The position numbers and the translations under genes were made by a program. 64,000 nt of DNA from Pagrus major (Eukaryota; Chordata; Actinopteri; Spariformes; Sparidae): NCBI RefSeq assembly GCF_040436345.1, contig NC_133215.1:18731306-18795305 (forward strand), in the 5' to 3' direction. The notes under the pieces are model-generated. The model saw only the letters and a list, made by a program, of their open reading frames with translations. It searched no databases and was not told the DNA's origin. Positions within the stretch are counted from its first letter, which is position 1; each line of letters opens with the position of its first letter. Below are positions 48,483-60,728 of this stretch, piece after piece.

Positions 48483-50314
48483 ATGGACGGGCTGCACATG
48501 TTTCTGGTCGTTCTCTTAGGTAAAACTTTTGATAAAATATTTGGATGATTTAATCACAATTCTTAGGTTCCATTTTGAGAGTAGTTCATTCCTACATTCT
48601 CAGTGTTGTTGTGTTGCACCTGCTGTAATGTGAGACCCTGTGACACTGAGCACATTTCTAACTGCTTTTATGATTGTGTTTGTGTTCCAGGAGTTGTTTC
48701 TTACAGTCATGATCAGGTCACTGGATCAGTGTTGGAGGTGTCAGTCCGACCAGGAGACAACATCACTCTGTACTGTGACTGCAAAAAATCACTTGGAGTT
48801 TACATAATGTGGTACAGGAACTGCTCTCATGAGAACCAGCCTCCGTTTATCCTTAGAATTACAAATTTTAAAACTGATATCAAATCAAAAAATAATTTCC
48901 TGATGTACCCTCGTTTTAAGTTTGTGGACAACACTTCCTCTGATTCCTATGACCTGCTGATCATAAACGTCACTGAATCAGATGAGGGGCTCTACTACTG
49001 TGGAACTCAACAGAGAAAAGTGGAGGAAAAAGATAAAATTACTGACAAAACTGATTACAGATATGGCAACGTCACAACAAGGATCATACTCAGTAAGTAT
49101 TGTGGTCTGAATTATCTTTGTACCTGAAATATCTGTAATCCTTTAACTAAATTCATTCAGTAAGAAGCCCAGATGTTGTGCACTTATATTGATGATGAAA
49201 AAGCTGAACCACAACGAAGTTCACTCACCATTCACTATATGTGAGGATTTTGTGCATGAACACAGTGTATTATCATATAATACATTTTTGTCATATCTGG
49301 GACTTCATGTAACTGAATTGTTGTAAGTCGTTCTTAAACATGCACCCTTTATGTATTGTTATTCACAGTGAGTTTTGGGATAATTTTACATTTGTAATGT
49401 GAGAGGACAGGCTCAAACAGGGTTAAAGGTTGCATATTGCACTCATTGCTGGAGTGAGCTCAAAATCTAATAAGCCAGAGACTTTATTCAAATGAGAATA
49501 GATATCACTTCAGAGGAGATACTGGAATGGGACCAAAGTTGAGAATAGTCTTATCAACAAGGCAGGGTCAACAGTACACTGTGCATCGGTCTTGGCAGGA
49601 GACATAATAATGGCAATGCAGGATTTTATTTTATTTTCTGCTCAACAAAGACTTGACTTTTCCAGCTATCACACTTATGTCCACATACACATAAAACCAT
49701 GGTGAACACAATGAAAAAGAAACGTATATTAATTCTGACATGTTAGTTAGATCAGAAATAACTGAAGCTCATCGACACAACTTTGTGTTTCTTCCAGACT
49801 CGAGTGAGACTGATCACTGTCAGCCTTCCCGCCCGAATGCACAAGACTGTGATATGTGCTGGAGACTGCTGTTTTCTCTGTGTCCAGTTTCTGCTGTTCT
49901 CTCCTCTCTCATCTCCGCTCTTGTGGCTTATTATCTCTGTGGAAAGAAAGGTAACTCACTTTTTAATCTTGAAGTATTAATATCACACATTTTGTGAATA
50001 ATTAATCCACATAATTCATTGACCATGATGCTGTATTTATTTCTGCAGCTCAAGGCCCTCAAGGTGATGAGCAAAAACCTGAAAGTAGACATCAAACAGG
50101 ACCAAATCAGGTAGGTGTAACAGTAGAACATAATGCACCATGGCATTAAACAACAGCGTGATCAGGATTGTAAACAAATATCAAATCTTAGGTTGAAGAT
50201 GTGTGTTACGCTGCACTGGAAATCCGTCAGCCATCACAGAGACCAAAGAAGAAGAAGAGAAGTCAGAGTTCTGACTTCAGCACCTATTCTGCCATCAACA
50301 CTTCCAGGATGTAG
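48483..50314 (+). CDS. Gene 4: NITR-like inhibitory Ig receptor, two ITIMs
   Basis: Exons 48483-48519, 48691-49092, 49798-49950, 50049-50110 and 50192-50314, encoding 258 residues, the longest of the set. The C'-D segment starts ILRITNFKT as in gene 1 but is longer (DIKSKNNFLMYPRFKF), with DNTSSDS. The CDR3-like loop is GTQQRKVEEKDKITDKT. Stalk DCDMC, helix end AYYLCGKKG, tail AQGPQGDEQ, then VCYAALEI and STYSAI. AATAAA is at 50406. Canonical splice sites and phases. Confidence 0.87.
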
Positions 50315-50405
50315 AGGGCCTAAAACAAAAGAAAAAAAGAGTATAATGATGATTGATAAAGAATTATAAAACTAATTGTCCCCATTTAAAGCGGCAGAAC
50401 TGGAT

Positions 50406-50411
50406 AATAAA
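50406..50411 (+). terminator. Poly(A) signal, gene 4
   Basis: AATAAA 92 bases after the stop codon. Confidence 0.7.
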
Positions 50412-52247
50412 GAAAATTTGTATGCATAAAATACAGGGTTTTTTGTTGTTGTTTGTTTGTTTCAAGGTAAAAAAGCACTTGTGTTTCTTTTAAAGGTTAA
50501 ACTTTACCCTTTAGTGTCAGCTCTCCTCAGAGGATCAGTATAATTGTTGTAAGAAAGAGTTGTATCAGGATGTTATTTGTTACTTCTCCGACACACAGTA
50601 CTTATAATGTTGGAATTGCATTTCTACTCTTTAAAGGGGCTTTGCAGAACTTCTGTGTTGTTCTTGAAGCTGGTCGTTAGTTTAGTCTAGTTAGCAAACT
50701 CCATTTCTAAACGAACGTTGGCTACTGTTGGCACTGAGACGAGGCACTCGAGAACGTGCATAAAGTCACATCCTTTGGGTCCAGCTCTTTATGATTGTTT
50801 CGTACTGTTCAGGATTTTTTTCCACCATTAGATGCATGAACCACAGTGTATCCATTCTTCCATTTATGAAAACATATTCACGACTGAATTAATTTCTTTA
50901 TTCTTTCATTCTTCACAGACAAAATATTTGTTTTATTTCACTCCCCACTTAAATAACAGTGTATAAATTGATCAGATGTACACATTAACCTCTCTATACA
51001 AACATTGTTTGATGTTGCTGATTGCAAAAAGTGTCAGGTTCAGATTCTTGATTAAAATCGATCTGTAACATCTCATAATGGTGGTGATGATTGTGTCTCT
51101 GTAACGAGACACGAAAGCTGTTTGCGGGCAATTTCCTGTTTTTATCTCAAGTTAGCCACCAGCTCACAATCTGTGGCCAGTAGTCTGATGCAATTCGAGG
51201 TATGATCAGTAAGGCTTACAGGAAACCCACAGTGACAAACAGCCCCTCATGCACTGCAGATCTTAACATGCAAACAGACTGAAGCTGCAGGCTGCTGAGG
51301 GTGTTTGTGGAATTGGGTTTGATTTAACAAAAATATCAAAGTTTATTCTAAACATTGTTCCTAATTTGGTTGGACACTTTTAAAAAGTCTGTAGCTACTG
51401 TTAAGCAAAACCCTGTTCAGTATCCAGCAGCTCTGCAGCCACCTCAGCTACATTTAGATTTACAGCTTTTTTCTGAGTCTATGTCAAATCACTGACCACA
51501 TCCTAACCCTGTGAAATCAATAAAATCATCTTCGGTTGCACTTGAATTATACTATCTGCATCATTGAGGTATATAAAAATAACCTGTTGTGGTGTTTTGG
51601 ATATCAAAAGAAATATTTATTTTGACTTATTAAACTATTCCTCTAGATTTTTTAAACATATTCATAAACACTTGTAGTGAGGATGAGTGTATTGGAAAAC
51701 ACAACATGAGTTAGAAACACCATCTCAAGGTGAAGCTTTGCTGACCTCTAGTGGATATGTTGTAGTAGTAACACAAAAAGGCCCAAGAAGACATTAGACT
51801 CAAAGCAGTCCACAGTGATGACACAATGCCCTTAATATTAATCTTTTAATTAACCATCGCTGCTGGATTCTGTTATTGCCAAAAAATGGGACACATATCA
51901 TCTTTAAGCACTAACAAAACAATCAGATTTTTGCCACAACAGACCGGCACATGTGTTAGCAACCCTTAGGTTGATTACAACAGAAGCAATACATGTTGTG
52001 ATTGTTGTGTGTGTTCTGACAACACAGACCAGACAAGAGCTATAATTTGCGGGTAACCCTGGGTGGTAAACAATAAAATGTTTTCATTGTCATGTTCACA
52101 CTTTCATAAATAAAATCAGCTTTTTGAAAATCTTAATGTAAATACAAAATGTTTGCCTTGTGATATGTAATAAAAAGGTTGCCATTTCTAGGAAATAAAT
52201 AAGAAAACACAATGCAGTACATAAATGGCAATTACATCAGTCCCCTT

Positions 52248-52337
52248 TGTTCCTACTGGGTTTTCACAGCTTGATACTGAACAACCCAAGACCCGGTACG
52301 GGTCCACGGCCCGGTGGTTGGGAACCCCTGCTTTAAT
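52248..52337 (-). mobile_element. hAT-like terminal fragment, unit 4
   Basis: Minus strand begins GCAGGGGTTCCCAACCACCG and continues through GGACC, here with CGTACCGGGTC, closer to the hAT consensus I remember than in the other units. Confidence 0.45.
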
Positions 52338-52690
52338 GTGACCATTATATCCAATTTATTTTACTGATGATATAAATGAAAAACTGGAAAATTGGAAAAA
52401 GCAACGGTTTAGTATAGAAGTGAGCATGTAAGAGTTTAGAGAATATAATATATCCAAGACAAGACAGGTGGTACTGAGACAAAAAGGCTCAATTACAAAT
52501 CTGTCTGCTACTTCAGCACTTCGGACAGCACCATGGATTTATTAATACACAGCAGAATTAGGCTACTGATATTTCTGAGCCATGGTCGAGGCCATGGATT
52601 ATAACCTGTCCAAACCTCGGCCAGATAAAATATCAATGAGTCAAGCATCTAGACATATTCAACTTAACTCTCTGATCCCCCCTCAAATCA

Positions 52691-53370
52691 CCTACTGGTT
52701 ATAATTGGTGTTTTTCAGGTACCAATTCCTGTTGCGGAAATGCCTCCAATACTGCCTTAAAAGCTTAAAAAAGTATCGACAATTACATAAGTTCGTGCAC
52801 CAATGTGATACCACATCATTTATTTACTAGAAACAGGGCCCTGTTACTTCTCAGCAGCTTCTTGTAAACCTGTTGAACCACACATCTGTCCATCCATTTC
52901 TATAATAATAATTTTAAAAAATCCCTATTTTTTGTCAGTTTGAGGGCAATTTTGCATTTGAGATGTAAAAACAAACTAAGAAAATTGTAACAGTTTTTTG
53001 TGAGACATAAAAGTCCATGTATAAAATTCAAACTGCAACAGCTGTATTAAGCATGGGTGGGTGGGTGGGTGGTAAGTTACGTATTTGTTATGTTGAAGTT
53101 GATTTTGCAATGACAATGACACCAATGTAATAGTAATTTAATGGATGTAACTGAGTAATGAATGTGTTCCATGGACAAATAACGCAAAAGTTAAGATTGC
53201 TACACTTCAAACTTCTTCCTCAGAGAAGTTACAACACAATACAGAATGACAGTGAAGTTAATCTCAACCGCACTGTGTCACCCATGTGATCAGGCTCACA
53301 GGAAACCCACAGAGTAAAGCCCCTCATGCAGGCCAACTGAAGCTGCAGATTACACCAGGCGTACTTTAAC

Positions 53371-53432
<62 letters not shown>

Positions 53433-55299
53433 ACTTTAAACCACAGACAACAGAGTAAAGTCCTGTTCCCTGTTACTAAACATCACATAACTTATCCAGA
53501 CTAACGTCAGGTTAGCCAGGTAAAATTATCATGTTAGCTCTTATCCAGCCAACCTTGTTGTTATAATGTATGTTGGAGAATTGATTTATGTGTTAATTCT
53601 GGGTGAAATTATCTTAAATCAATGCGCTCTTATTTTGAAGTAAAGGCAAGATGCTAGTGTGAAAGCTGAGAGTGCTCATATGATTGGCTAAGTGCTGACC
53701 ATATGATCTGCACAGTAAGAGTAAAAAAAAGAGTAAAACTGATGAACATCCTTAAAAGTATACATTACAAAATGTATTTTCAAGTATATTTTTTACATGC
53801 ATGTTATTGCATATATTGCATTTAATTTGTACTTATGTACTACTTCATAAAAGTTTTCATTACAGTATGATTGTGCTTTTATAGTCAGCCCTAAGTCTGA
53901 AACTGTCATTTAACTTCAGCTATGCGCTAGTAAACTTATTTACGGTACATTATAAATGTGTTCCTGATGACAGTGAAACACTGCTTTTCTGCCTGGTGTA
54001 TTCTTACTCTTTAAACAATAGTTTCTACCAGACGAAACACTGCTGCGTTGTGTCAAAGAGCCCTGAGCTGCTTTAATAAAACAACATGTAGCCATTGGTT
54101 CAGAGTCTGGACGACACTTGGATTAAAAATATAAGTGAGACAAGTGCAAGGCTTTATAAACATATCAGCTCAGTAGAGTCAAGCTCAAATAGGAAGACAT
54201 CAGAGACAATAGAATTGCTTACTTAAAGTAGGCAATGCACATCAATGAGGACTGAGGACTGTGGCTTACAGAATGTACCTCAAGAGAACAAATACCTTGA
54301 AGAAACCCTAAGAGCTTGTAGCTACTTAGTGTGCTGCTAAGTTTGAAAAAAACACAAACATGCTGTCTTTGTTCAAGATCCTCCGTAGTTTCTCATATGC
54401 ATCGAGTCACCGTGTTGTTGTGCCTTCTGATCTCGTAGCTGTTTTACAAAGGCTGCCTTTGAGACAAAAGCTTGTCCACCGTCAGCAAAATCATACACCA
54501 AGTCAGTTCTAGAGAGAATAGTCCCATACATTGAGCAGACGAGACAACTGCTGAGCAAGAGCAAGGCCAAGTGCGGGAGGGCCAGCTCCTCAGATCAACA
54601 CTTAGCAGCCTCCTTACAGCTGAAGTTCAAGGGCTCTATGTCAATCTGGAACAAGGGTTTTCAATTTTGCTGCAGTTTGGTGTCAAAAATCTCCTTTGCT
54701 GAGTCATAGTAGAAACATATGTTAAGATTTAGTGTAACTTACACTTCCCTTACCAGGGATATTATTATTTTCCACTGCCCATCGCAACTAAATGGTCGTG
54801 AATCCCCTTAGAAATCTTATTTAGTCAGTAATATATCAGATTAATTATACTTATCATCATGATAAAATGTTGGCAGTAAATGCTCCTGCAAATCACTGAT
54901 ATGTAACATGTATACGTGCCATGGGCTACGTACCATACGTTGTTTATGGACATACTTTCATATCGGGAGATGGAGGGGGCGGTGGTGGAGTTACAGGCAA
55001 GTCTGCCAACCGGTGACCGCGGTTCGAGTCTATGTTTTGACATTTGTAGGTGTGAAGCCACTTGATATTTTTACGGAGACCTAGGGACAATTTCCAGCCG
55101 AGTTGGCGGCAACAAGCCCGGATGATTTTAACAAGACCTCGGGACATCTCCAGACTAGTTAATGGTGACCAAAACACATATTTTTCTAACCTTCATCTAA
55201 TGGTTTTTGTGCCGAAACCTAACCAGACCATAAGAAAATTGAACCTAAAGAAATGTAAAGTTACAACATAGAGACTTGTAAAGTTTAAACACATCCGTG
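52691..55299. other. Decayed inter-unit region, no functional gene
   Basis: Contains a scrap of the unit flank (around 53290-53350: 'GGCTCACAGGAAACCCACAG', 'CCCCTCATGCA', 'ACTGAAGCTGCAG'), a short GGGT run at 53058-53073, a CA microsatellite and a repeat with a tRNA-like 'GGTTCGAGTC' box near 55020. A minus-strand frame at 54373-54594 (hydrophobic start, no ATG at its head) was not accepted as a gene. Confidence 0.5.
53372..53431. repeat. (CA)n microsatellite
   Basis: About 30 uninterrupted CA dinucleotides. Confidence 0.97.
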
Positions 55300-55339
55300 G
55301 TTTGCAGAGACGCGTGTGAGACTGTGACTGGTCAGGTGA

Positions 55340-55605
55340 ACCAGCTTTAACTTGCTCTGGAAACAAGATACCCATGTGAGGAATTGTTGGAAAAGAATTA
55401 CTGAAGACATTCTGAATCCCTTCCCTCATTTTCATCTAATGAGAAACCAGTCGTCTGAATCCTGTGACCCGCTGATTATCAACACCACTGAGTCTGATGA
55501 GGTGCTCTGCTACTGTGGAACAGACCGAGTTGGAGGATGAGACAACACTTACCCACAAAATATGTTGATATAAATGGCAATATTACAACAGGGATCCCAT
55601 TGAGT
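55340..55605 (+). pseudogene. Broken V-type Ig exon between units 4 and 5
   Basis: The frame starting near 55352 gives RNCWKRITEDILNPFPHF, then SSESCDPLIINTTESDE and VLCYCGT, clearly the C-to-F strand part of the family V domain. A frameshift follows (QTELEDETTLTHKI is read in the next frame), then a stop and another shift before NGNITTGIPLS and a GTAAGC donor. The B strand and the leader are missing. It is a remnant of a further receptor gene. Confidence 0.75.
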
Positions 55606-56649
55606 AAGCATTCTCTTGGGAATTAGTTGCAGTTAAATTGACAAAAATGTAATTTACAAAGATAATTTTTATTTAGAGGTCTACAATTTATTACTCTCTA
55701 TGCATCAGACTTTGTTGACAGGGAGTTGATGTTATAATTTAGGCTGATCTTTCCTGTCACATATTACCCTCTGACACTGAGAGCATCCTGTTCTGTGGTT
55801 GGTTTAAGAGTTTCGCTTTCTTTGTAACAACATTAGAACAGCATGAAGAAAAAAATTGTGCCTTTATTGACCATTAGCACTTTCCATCCACTTTCCATCA
55901 CAGACAACGATGGATTATTAACGCTAGCCACTGCTGAATCAAATAAGACAGCAGACATCAAATACTATTCCACTGTGATTTTTTATTTTATATTTTTTGT
56001 GAATGTTTGGTCAGCCACAGCACATAAAAATTATTTGAACTTTTTTGTAGGGCTCTGCAAAATGGGTTTGTTGTGGCTGACTATAATATGATGCAGTATC
56101 TTTTTTTTCACAATCCATCCACTGGATGCCCTCAGATGTTCCCACCAGTCCCAATCACCTGACTCTCACATCCACCTGTTCATCTGCTCACCAGCTAGCA
56201 CACTGCCTTATGGTCAATAACCTCTCCTGGGTTGGCCAGTTCCCAGCCTGGATCCCTCAATCCGGTATCTCCTGAACCCTATGAGGCTTCAGTGGACCAG
56301 TTGAGGAGCCACCCTGACGTCCAGTGGCCTTCTTTCATTGTGTCTTGCCCAGCTATTTTTCAGGGTGTACCCCCATTTTGGAATCCTCAGAAGAAAGTGT
56401 GACTCCCAGTGTAATCGGTTTTCTCAGCTGCCCGCTGCCACAGAGCCTCCTGCCCAGCACCGCGGCCAGATCATCAGTCATCTGTCTGCACTACTGTTGG
56501 CTACCACCAAAGTGGCCAAACTTCTGCTCTTGTATCCATTTGTTTGCCTGTCGAGCTGAAGACACTTCTGCCCTCCGGCTATCTGTCACCTGCCCAGCAT
56601 CCAGCCCATGTTTTACATATGCCATCATTATTACTCTAAAAAAACAGTC
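55606..56649. other. Non-coding stretch, no gene seen
   Basis: AT-rich then C-rich sequence (56110-56620), the latter likely a decayed interspersed repeat. No supported exon. Confidence 0.45.
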
Positions 56650-56972
56650 ATTCTGTCTCAAAGAAATGTAAATATTCACCCTGCCCTGGAGGCCTGAATA
56701 CACTATTTCCTGGCTCATTGTAGTTATAGAGGCAAATGCAGTATGAATGCATACATGTACACACATACACATTTACACATATACACACACTTGTGTATGC
56801 ACACACTGACACAGGGCTGCAGTGGGCGATCAAGAAGTTGACATTCGACAAGTGGATGGAAACAGTTGTGGTTTCTGCAGGCCCCGGCCCAACCCTCAAT
56901 GCTGTAGAGGGGCTTGAGCTGAAAATCTTCTGGATGACATCTGCACCAACACACATAGCAACAGTGCTGTAA
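56650..56972 (+). repeat. Dispersed repeat, copy B
   Basis: Second copy of the repeat at 20700-21025, in the same orientation. It ends just before gene 5's 5' homology begins. Family unknown. Confidence 0.65.
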
Positions 56973-57592
56973 AAATCTCTAGTTTTGACTTGTGACGAGT
57001 TTGATGACTTTTAAAACATTTGTTGATGAATGTAATCCGGGTGACATTGCGTTTCTTACAAAACATATCTGCTGTTGCAAATTAGTAGTGCAGAAACACT
57101 GAAACAAGTTTTAATTTATTTGCAGTCATTTTTTTAAGGGTTCATGACTTTTTATGACATAAAATGTCAGTATGTATCTAAACATGAGTTTTCCATGTTG
57201 TACATCTTTGAAAATGGCAACAGGCTGCATAGTAACAATACATTTACAATTTAAAGTCTAACAACATGAATGTTAAAGAGCGGACGGCATAACCAAGACC
57301 AAATATACTCTAGGTCCTTCAAAGGCATTACTCTATGTAGTACTCTTCCAGAACGCTACCATGTAAATGATAACACCTCCTCTAGGTATGTTACATCAAA
57401 AGGAAACATCAACGAGAAGAATGTCACATACTGTGGCATTACACCAATAGAAAACAACCACAGAAGAAATGTTCCACTTGACTGGCCAGTCACCGCCTAT
57501 ATTTCCTTTAATGGAAAAGTTTGCGCAAGTGGTGAAATCAGTGAGAAAGTTTTGCTTCACTGTCTTTTAACTCTCATTCATCATCATCACAG

Positions 57593-59564
57593 ATGGACGG
57601 GCTGCACATGTTTCTGGTTGTTCTCTTAGGTAAATCTTTTGATAAAATATTTGGATGATTTAATCACAATTCTTAGGTTCCATTTTGAGAGTAGTTCATT
57701 CCTACATTCTCAGTGTTGTTGTGTTGCACCTGCTGTCATGTGAGACCCTGTAACACTGAGCACATTTCTAACTGCTTTTATGATTGTGTTTGTGTTCTAG
57801 GAGTTGTTTCTTACAGTCATGATCAGGTCACTGGATCAGTGTTGGAGGTGTCAGTCCGACCAGGAGACAACATCACTCTGTACTGTGACTGCAAAAGATC
57901 AACTGGAGTTTACATACTGTGGTACAGGAACTGCTCTCATGAGAACCAGCCTCCGTTTATCCTTGAAACTGCAACGCATCAAAAGGACCACCTGAAGATT
58001 TTCCCTCATTTTAAGTTTGTGGACAACACTTCCTCTAATTCCTATGACCTGCTAATCATGAACGTCACTGAATCAGATGAGGGGCTCTACTACTGTGGAA
58101 CTCAACAGACAAAAGTGGAGGAAAAAGATTACATTGCTCCCAAAACTGATTACAGATATGGCAACGTCACAACAAGGATCATACTCAGTAAGTATTGTGG
58201 TCTGAATTATCTTTGTACCTGAAATATCTTTAATCCTTTGACTAAATTCATACAGTAAGAAGCCCAGATATTGTGCACTTATATTGATGATGAAAAAGCT
58301 GAACCACAACGAAGTTCACTCACCATTTACTATGTATGTATGTGAGGATTTTGTGCATGAACACAGTGTATTATCATGTAATACATTTTTGTCATATCTG
58401 GGACTTCATGTAACTGAATTGTTGTAAGTCGTTCTTAAACATGCACCCTTTATGTATTTTTATTCACAGTGAGTTTTGGGATAATTTTACATTTGTAATG
58501 TGAGAGGACAGGCTCAAACAGGGTTAAAGGTTGCATATTGCACTTATTGCTGGAGTGAGCTGAAAATCTAATAAGCCAGAGACTTTATTCAAATGAGAAT
58601 AGATATCACTTCAGAGGAGATACTGGAACGGGCCCAAAGTTGAGAATAGTCTTATCAACAAGGCAAGGTCAACAGTACACTGTGCATCGGTCTTGGCAGG
58701 AGATACAATAATGGCAATGCCAGATTTTATTTTATTTTTTGCTCAAGGAAAACTTGAGTTTTCCAAGAAACCCTTTGTACTAGATTTTAATCCAATAGTG
58801 TGTTTATTCTTGTTAATATGTGGGTTTGTTGGTGTCTGGGGTCATGGAACAACTATCACACTTATGTCCACATACACATAAAACCATGGTGAACACAATG
58901 AAAAAGAAACGTATTTTCATTATGACATGTTAGTTAGATCAGAGATAACTGAAGCTCATCGAGACAACTTTGTGTTTCTTCCAGACTCGAGTGAGACTGA
59001 TCACTGTCAGCCTTCCCGCCCGAATGCACAAGACCGTGTTGTGTCCTGGATGTTGGTCTTCTCTCCAGCCTTCACCATCCTCGCGTCCGCCCTCTCCTTT
59101 ATTTTGGTTTATCACTTCTTTCAGAGAGCAGGTACTTACTGTTATGTCGGTTGTTTTTTAAATATTTTTTTTCCTCTTACTTCAGGTTATGTTAAAACAG
59201 TTATTTAAATATTTAGGGGAGTTGTCATTATATCACGATATTTGCAAAAGTATTGCCTTTGGGTGTTACTCTGTAATAATGCCGTATTTATTTTTGTAGA
59301 TAAGGAACCTGAAACCCTCCAGAAAAGACCTGACACCAGGAGAGAAGCAAAATGGAATCAGGTAATGAAGAGTAATACTTTGGGAATTTTAAATGTATTT
59401 GTATTGTATCTGTCAGAAATCTTTCATTATAATAACACAACAGTAGATACATAATAATAATTCTAAGTAACAAAAATAATAAATGTCAAACTGTCTCTCA
59501 GGATGAAGATGTGTATTTCACACATGTTGTGTTCCGGGCACAGGAGGCACAAACACATCAGTAG
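57593..59564 (+). CDS. Gene 5: NITR-like Ig receptor with a different, ITIM-less tail
   Basis: Exons 57593-57629, 57801-58187, 58985-59131, 59300-59361 and 59502-59564, encoding 231 residues. Leader and V domain match genes 1-4 (YCDCK, WYRNCSHE, YYCG, five sequons), with CDR1-like KRSTGVYIL and C'-D segment ILETATHQKDHLKIFPHF. Exon 3 starts identically (stalk SSETDHCQPSRPNAQD) and then changes to another helix (WMLVFSPAFTILASAL..) without charged residues. Exon 4 (DKEPETLQKRP..) and exon 5 (DEDVYFTHVVFRAQEAQTHQ) are unrelated to genes 1-4. The single tail tyrosine, DVYFTH, does not fit an ITIM. It could act with a partner, as a decoy, or be losing function. AATAAA candidate at 59943. Confidence 0.83.
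58837..58869 (+). pseudogene. Joining-segment-like motif in intron 2 of gene 5
   Basis: In one frame the sequence reads WGHGTTITLMS, matching the (F/W)GxGTxLTV joining/G-strand motif. It lies in about 90 bases present only in gene 5's intron 2. The downstream half (CTATCACACTTATGTCC) is shared with genes 1-4. There is no splice donor after it and a stop follows within a few codons, so it reads as a relic of another Ig exon, not a working J segment. Confidence 0.35.
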
Positions 59565-59942
59565 GAAGAGGATGGAGCGCACCAAGCACATTTGCTTTAT
59601 TCAAGCAAAAACCAACAGAATTAAATTAGTTCAAATTCAAAACTTTTTAATTCAGGATAACAGTGAAGTTTTCATTTTTTCTTGTTGTTGTACGTCCTGT
59701 GGTTTGAGACACTGCTAAAGCAAGTATGCGAGCGGTTGGTTTGTGGTCAGTTTGTTTGTCTTTTTCCTCACATACTGTATATTATCACAACTTATTTAAA
59801 ATGTATTATTCATATATTCACTTTTTCACCACGTTAAACCAATGTTCTGTCTGATTTTCTTCATTTTTTATTTTACATCAAGTAATAAGAATTAGTTATG
59901 CTGTTTATCATGCACTGAATCCATAATTGTAAGCTGTGGGCC

Positions 59943-59948
59943 AATAAA
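59943..59948 (+). terminator. Candidate poly(A) signal, gene 5
   Basis: AATAAA in 'GGGCCAATAAAAACG', about 380 bases after the stop codon, with GT-rich sequence 45 bases further on. Confidence 0.45.
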
Positions 59949-60485
59949 AACGAAATACTACCAAAGGCAGTAAAAGGCTTTCTCCTCAATGTGTGATATA
60001 TTTCAGTCTATTAAAGTATGTTAAAGAAATGATGATGTGGTCAAACTGAAATTATAGCAGGAAACATTCAAATCAAAAGTCTTTCTACATCTTCAAACCA
60101 TTGTGATTACATTTATTATCTGATATGGTTTTCTCCTCCTTTATTTATTTTTTTGACAGTTACATGTGCAAACACAATGTCCCCATTCCTTTTTATAAAC
60201 TTAACTACTGAAATAATACTAATTAATCAATAATACTTAACATAATCAATCTTTATCTAATCAGGAATTCTCATCAAAATCATAAAAAGCCAACAGACAA
60301 TAAATCTCCACATGTAAATGTATATTAAAAGCTGTATGTAATCTTTCGAGCAGTGTATTTATATACACGTGTTTCTTTTATTATAGATATGTAGAATTAT
60401 TCATATTATTATGGTAAATAAAATATTGATAATTTATTGTTATTAAAATTAATATTAGACATTTGTATCTTATCTCAAATGTAAT

Positions 60486-60728
<243 letters not shown>

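Larger units (their letters stand above)
47159..52690 (+). repeat. Array unit 4, shortened 3' flank
   Basis: The 5' part and gene 4 match units 2 and 3 closely. In the flank, the stretch equivalent to about 27900-29508 of unit 1 is missing. It is replaced by about 48 unrelated bases (50780-50827), so the relic tail exon is gone. Beyond this the sequence is more diverged, with several smaller deletions, and the SINE is absent (52606-52612). Confidence 0.85.

Noticed and set aside
54373-54594. Minus-strand frame with a hydrophobic, signal-like start
   Set aside because: The apparent start is TTG. The first ATG lies after the hydrophobic part. There are no flanking splice sites and no recognisable family.
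58837-58869. WGHGTTITLMS as a functional rearranging J segment
   Set aside because: No convincing recombination heptamer/nonamer with a 12/23 spacer upstream, no splice donor after it, and a stop a few codons on. A relic exon end is the simpler reading.
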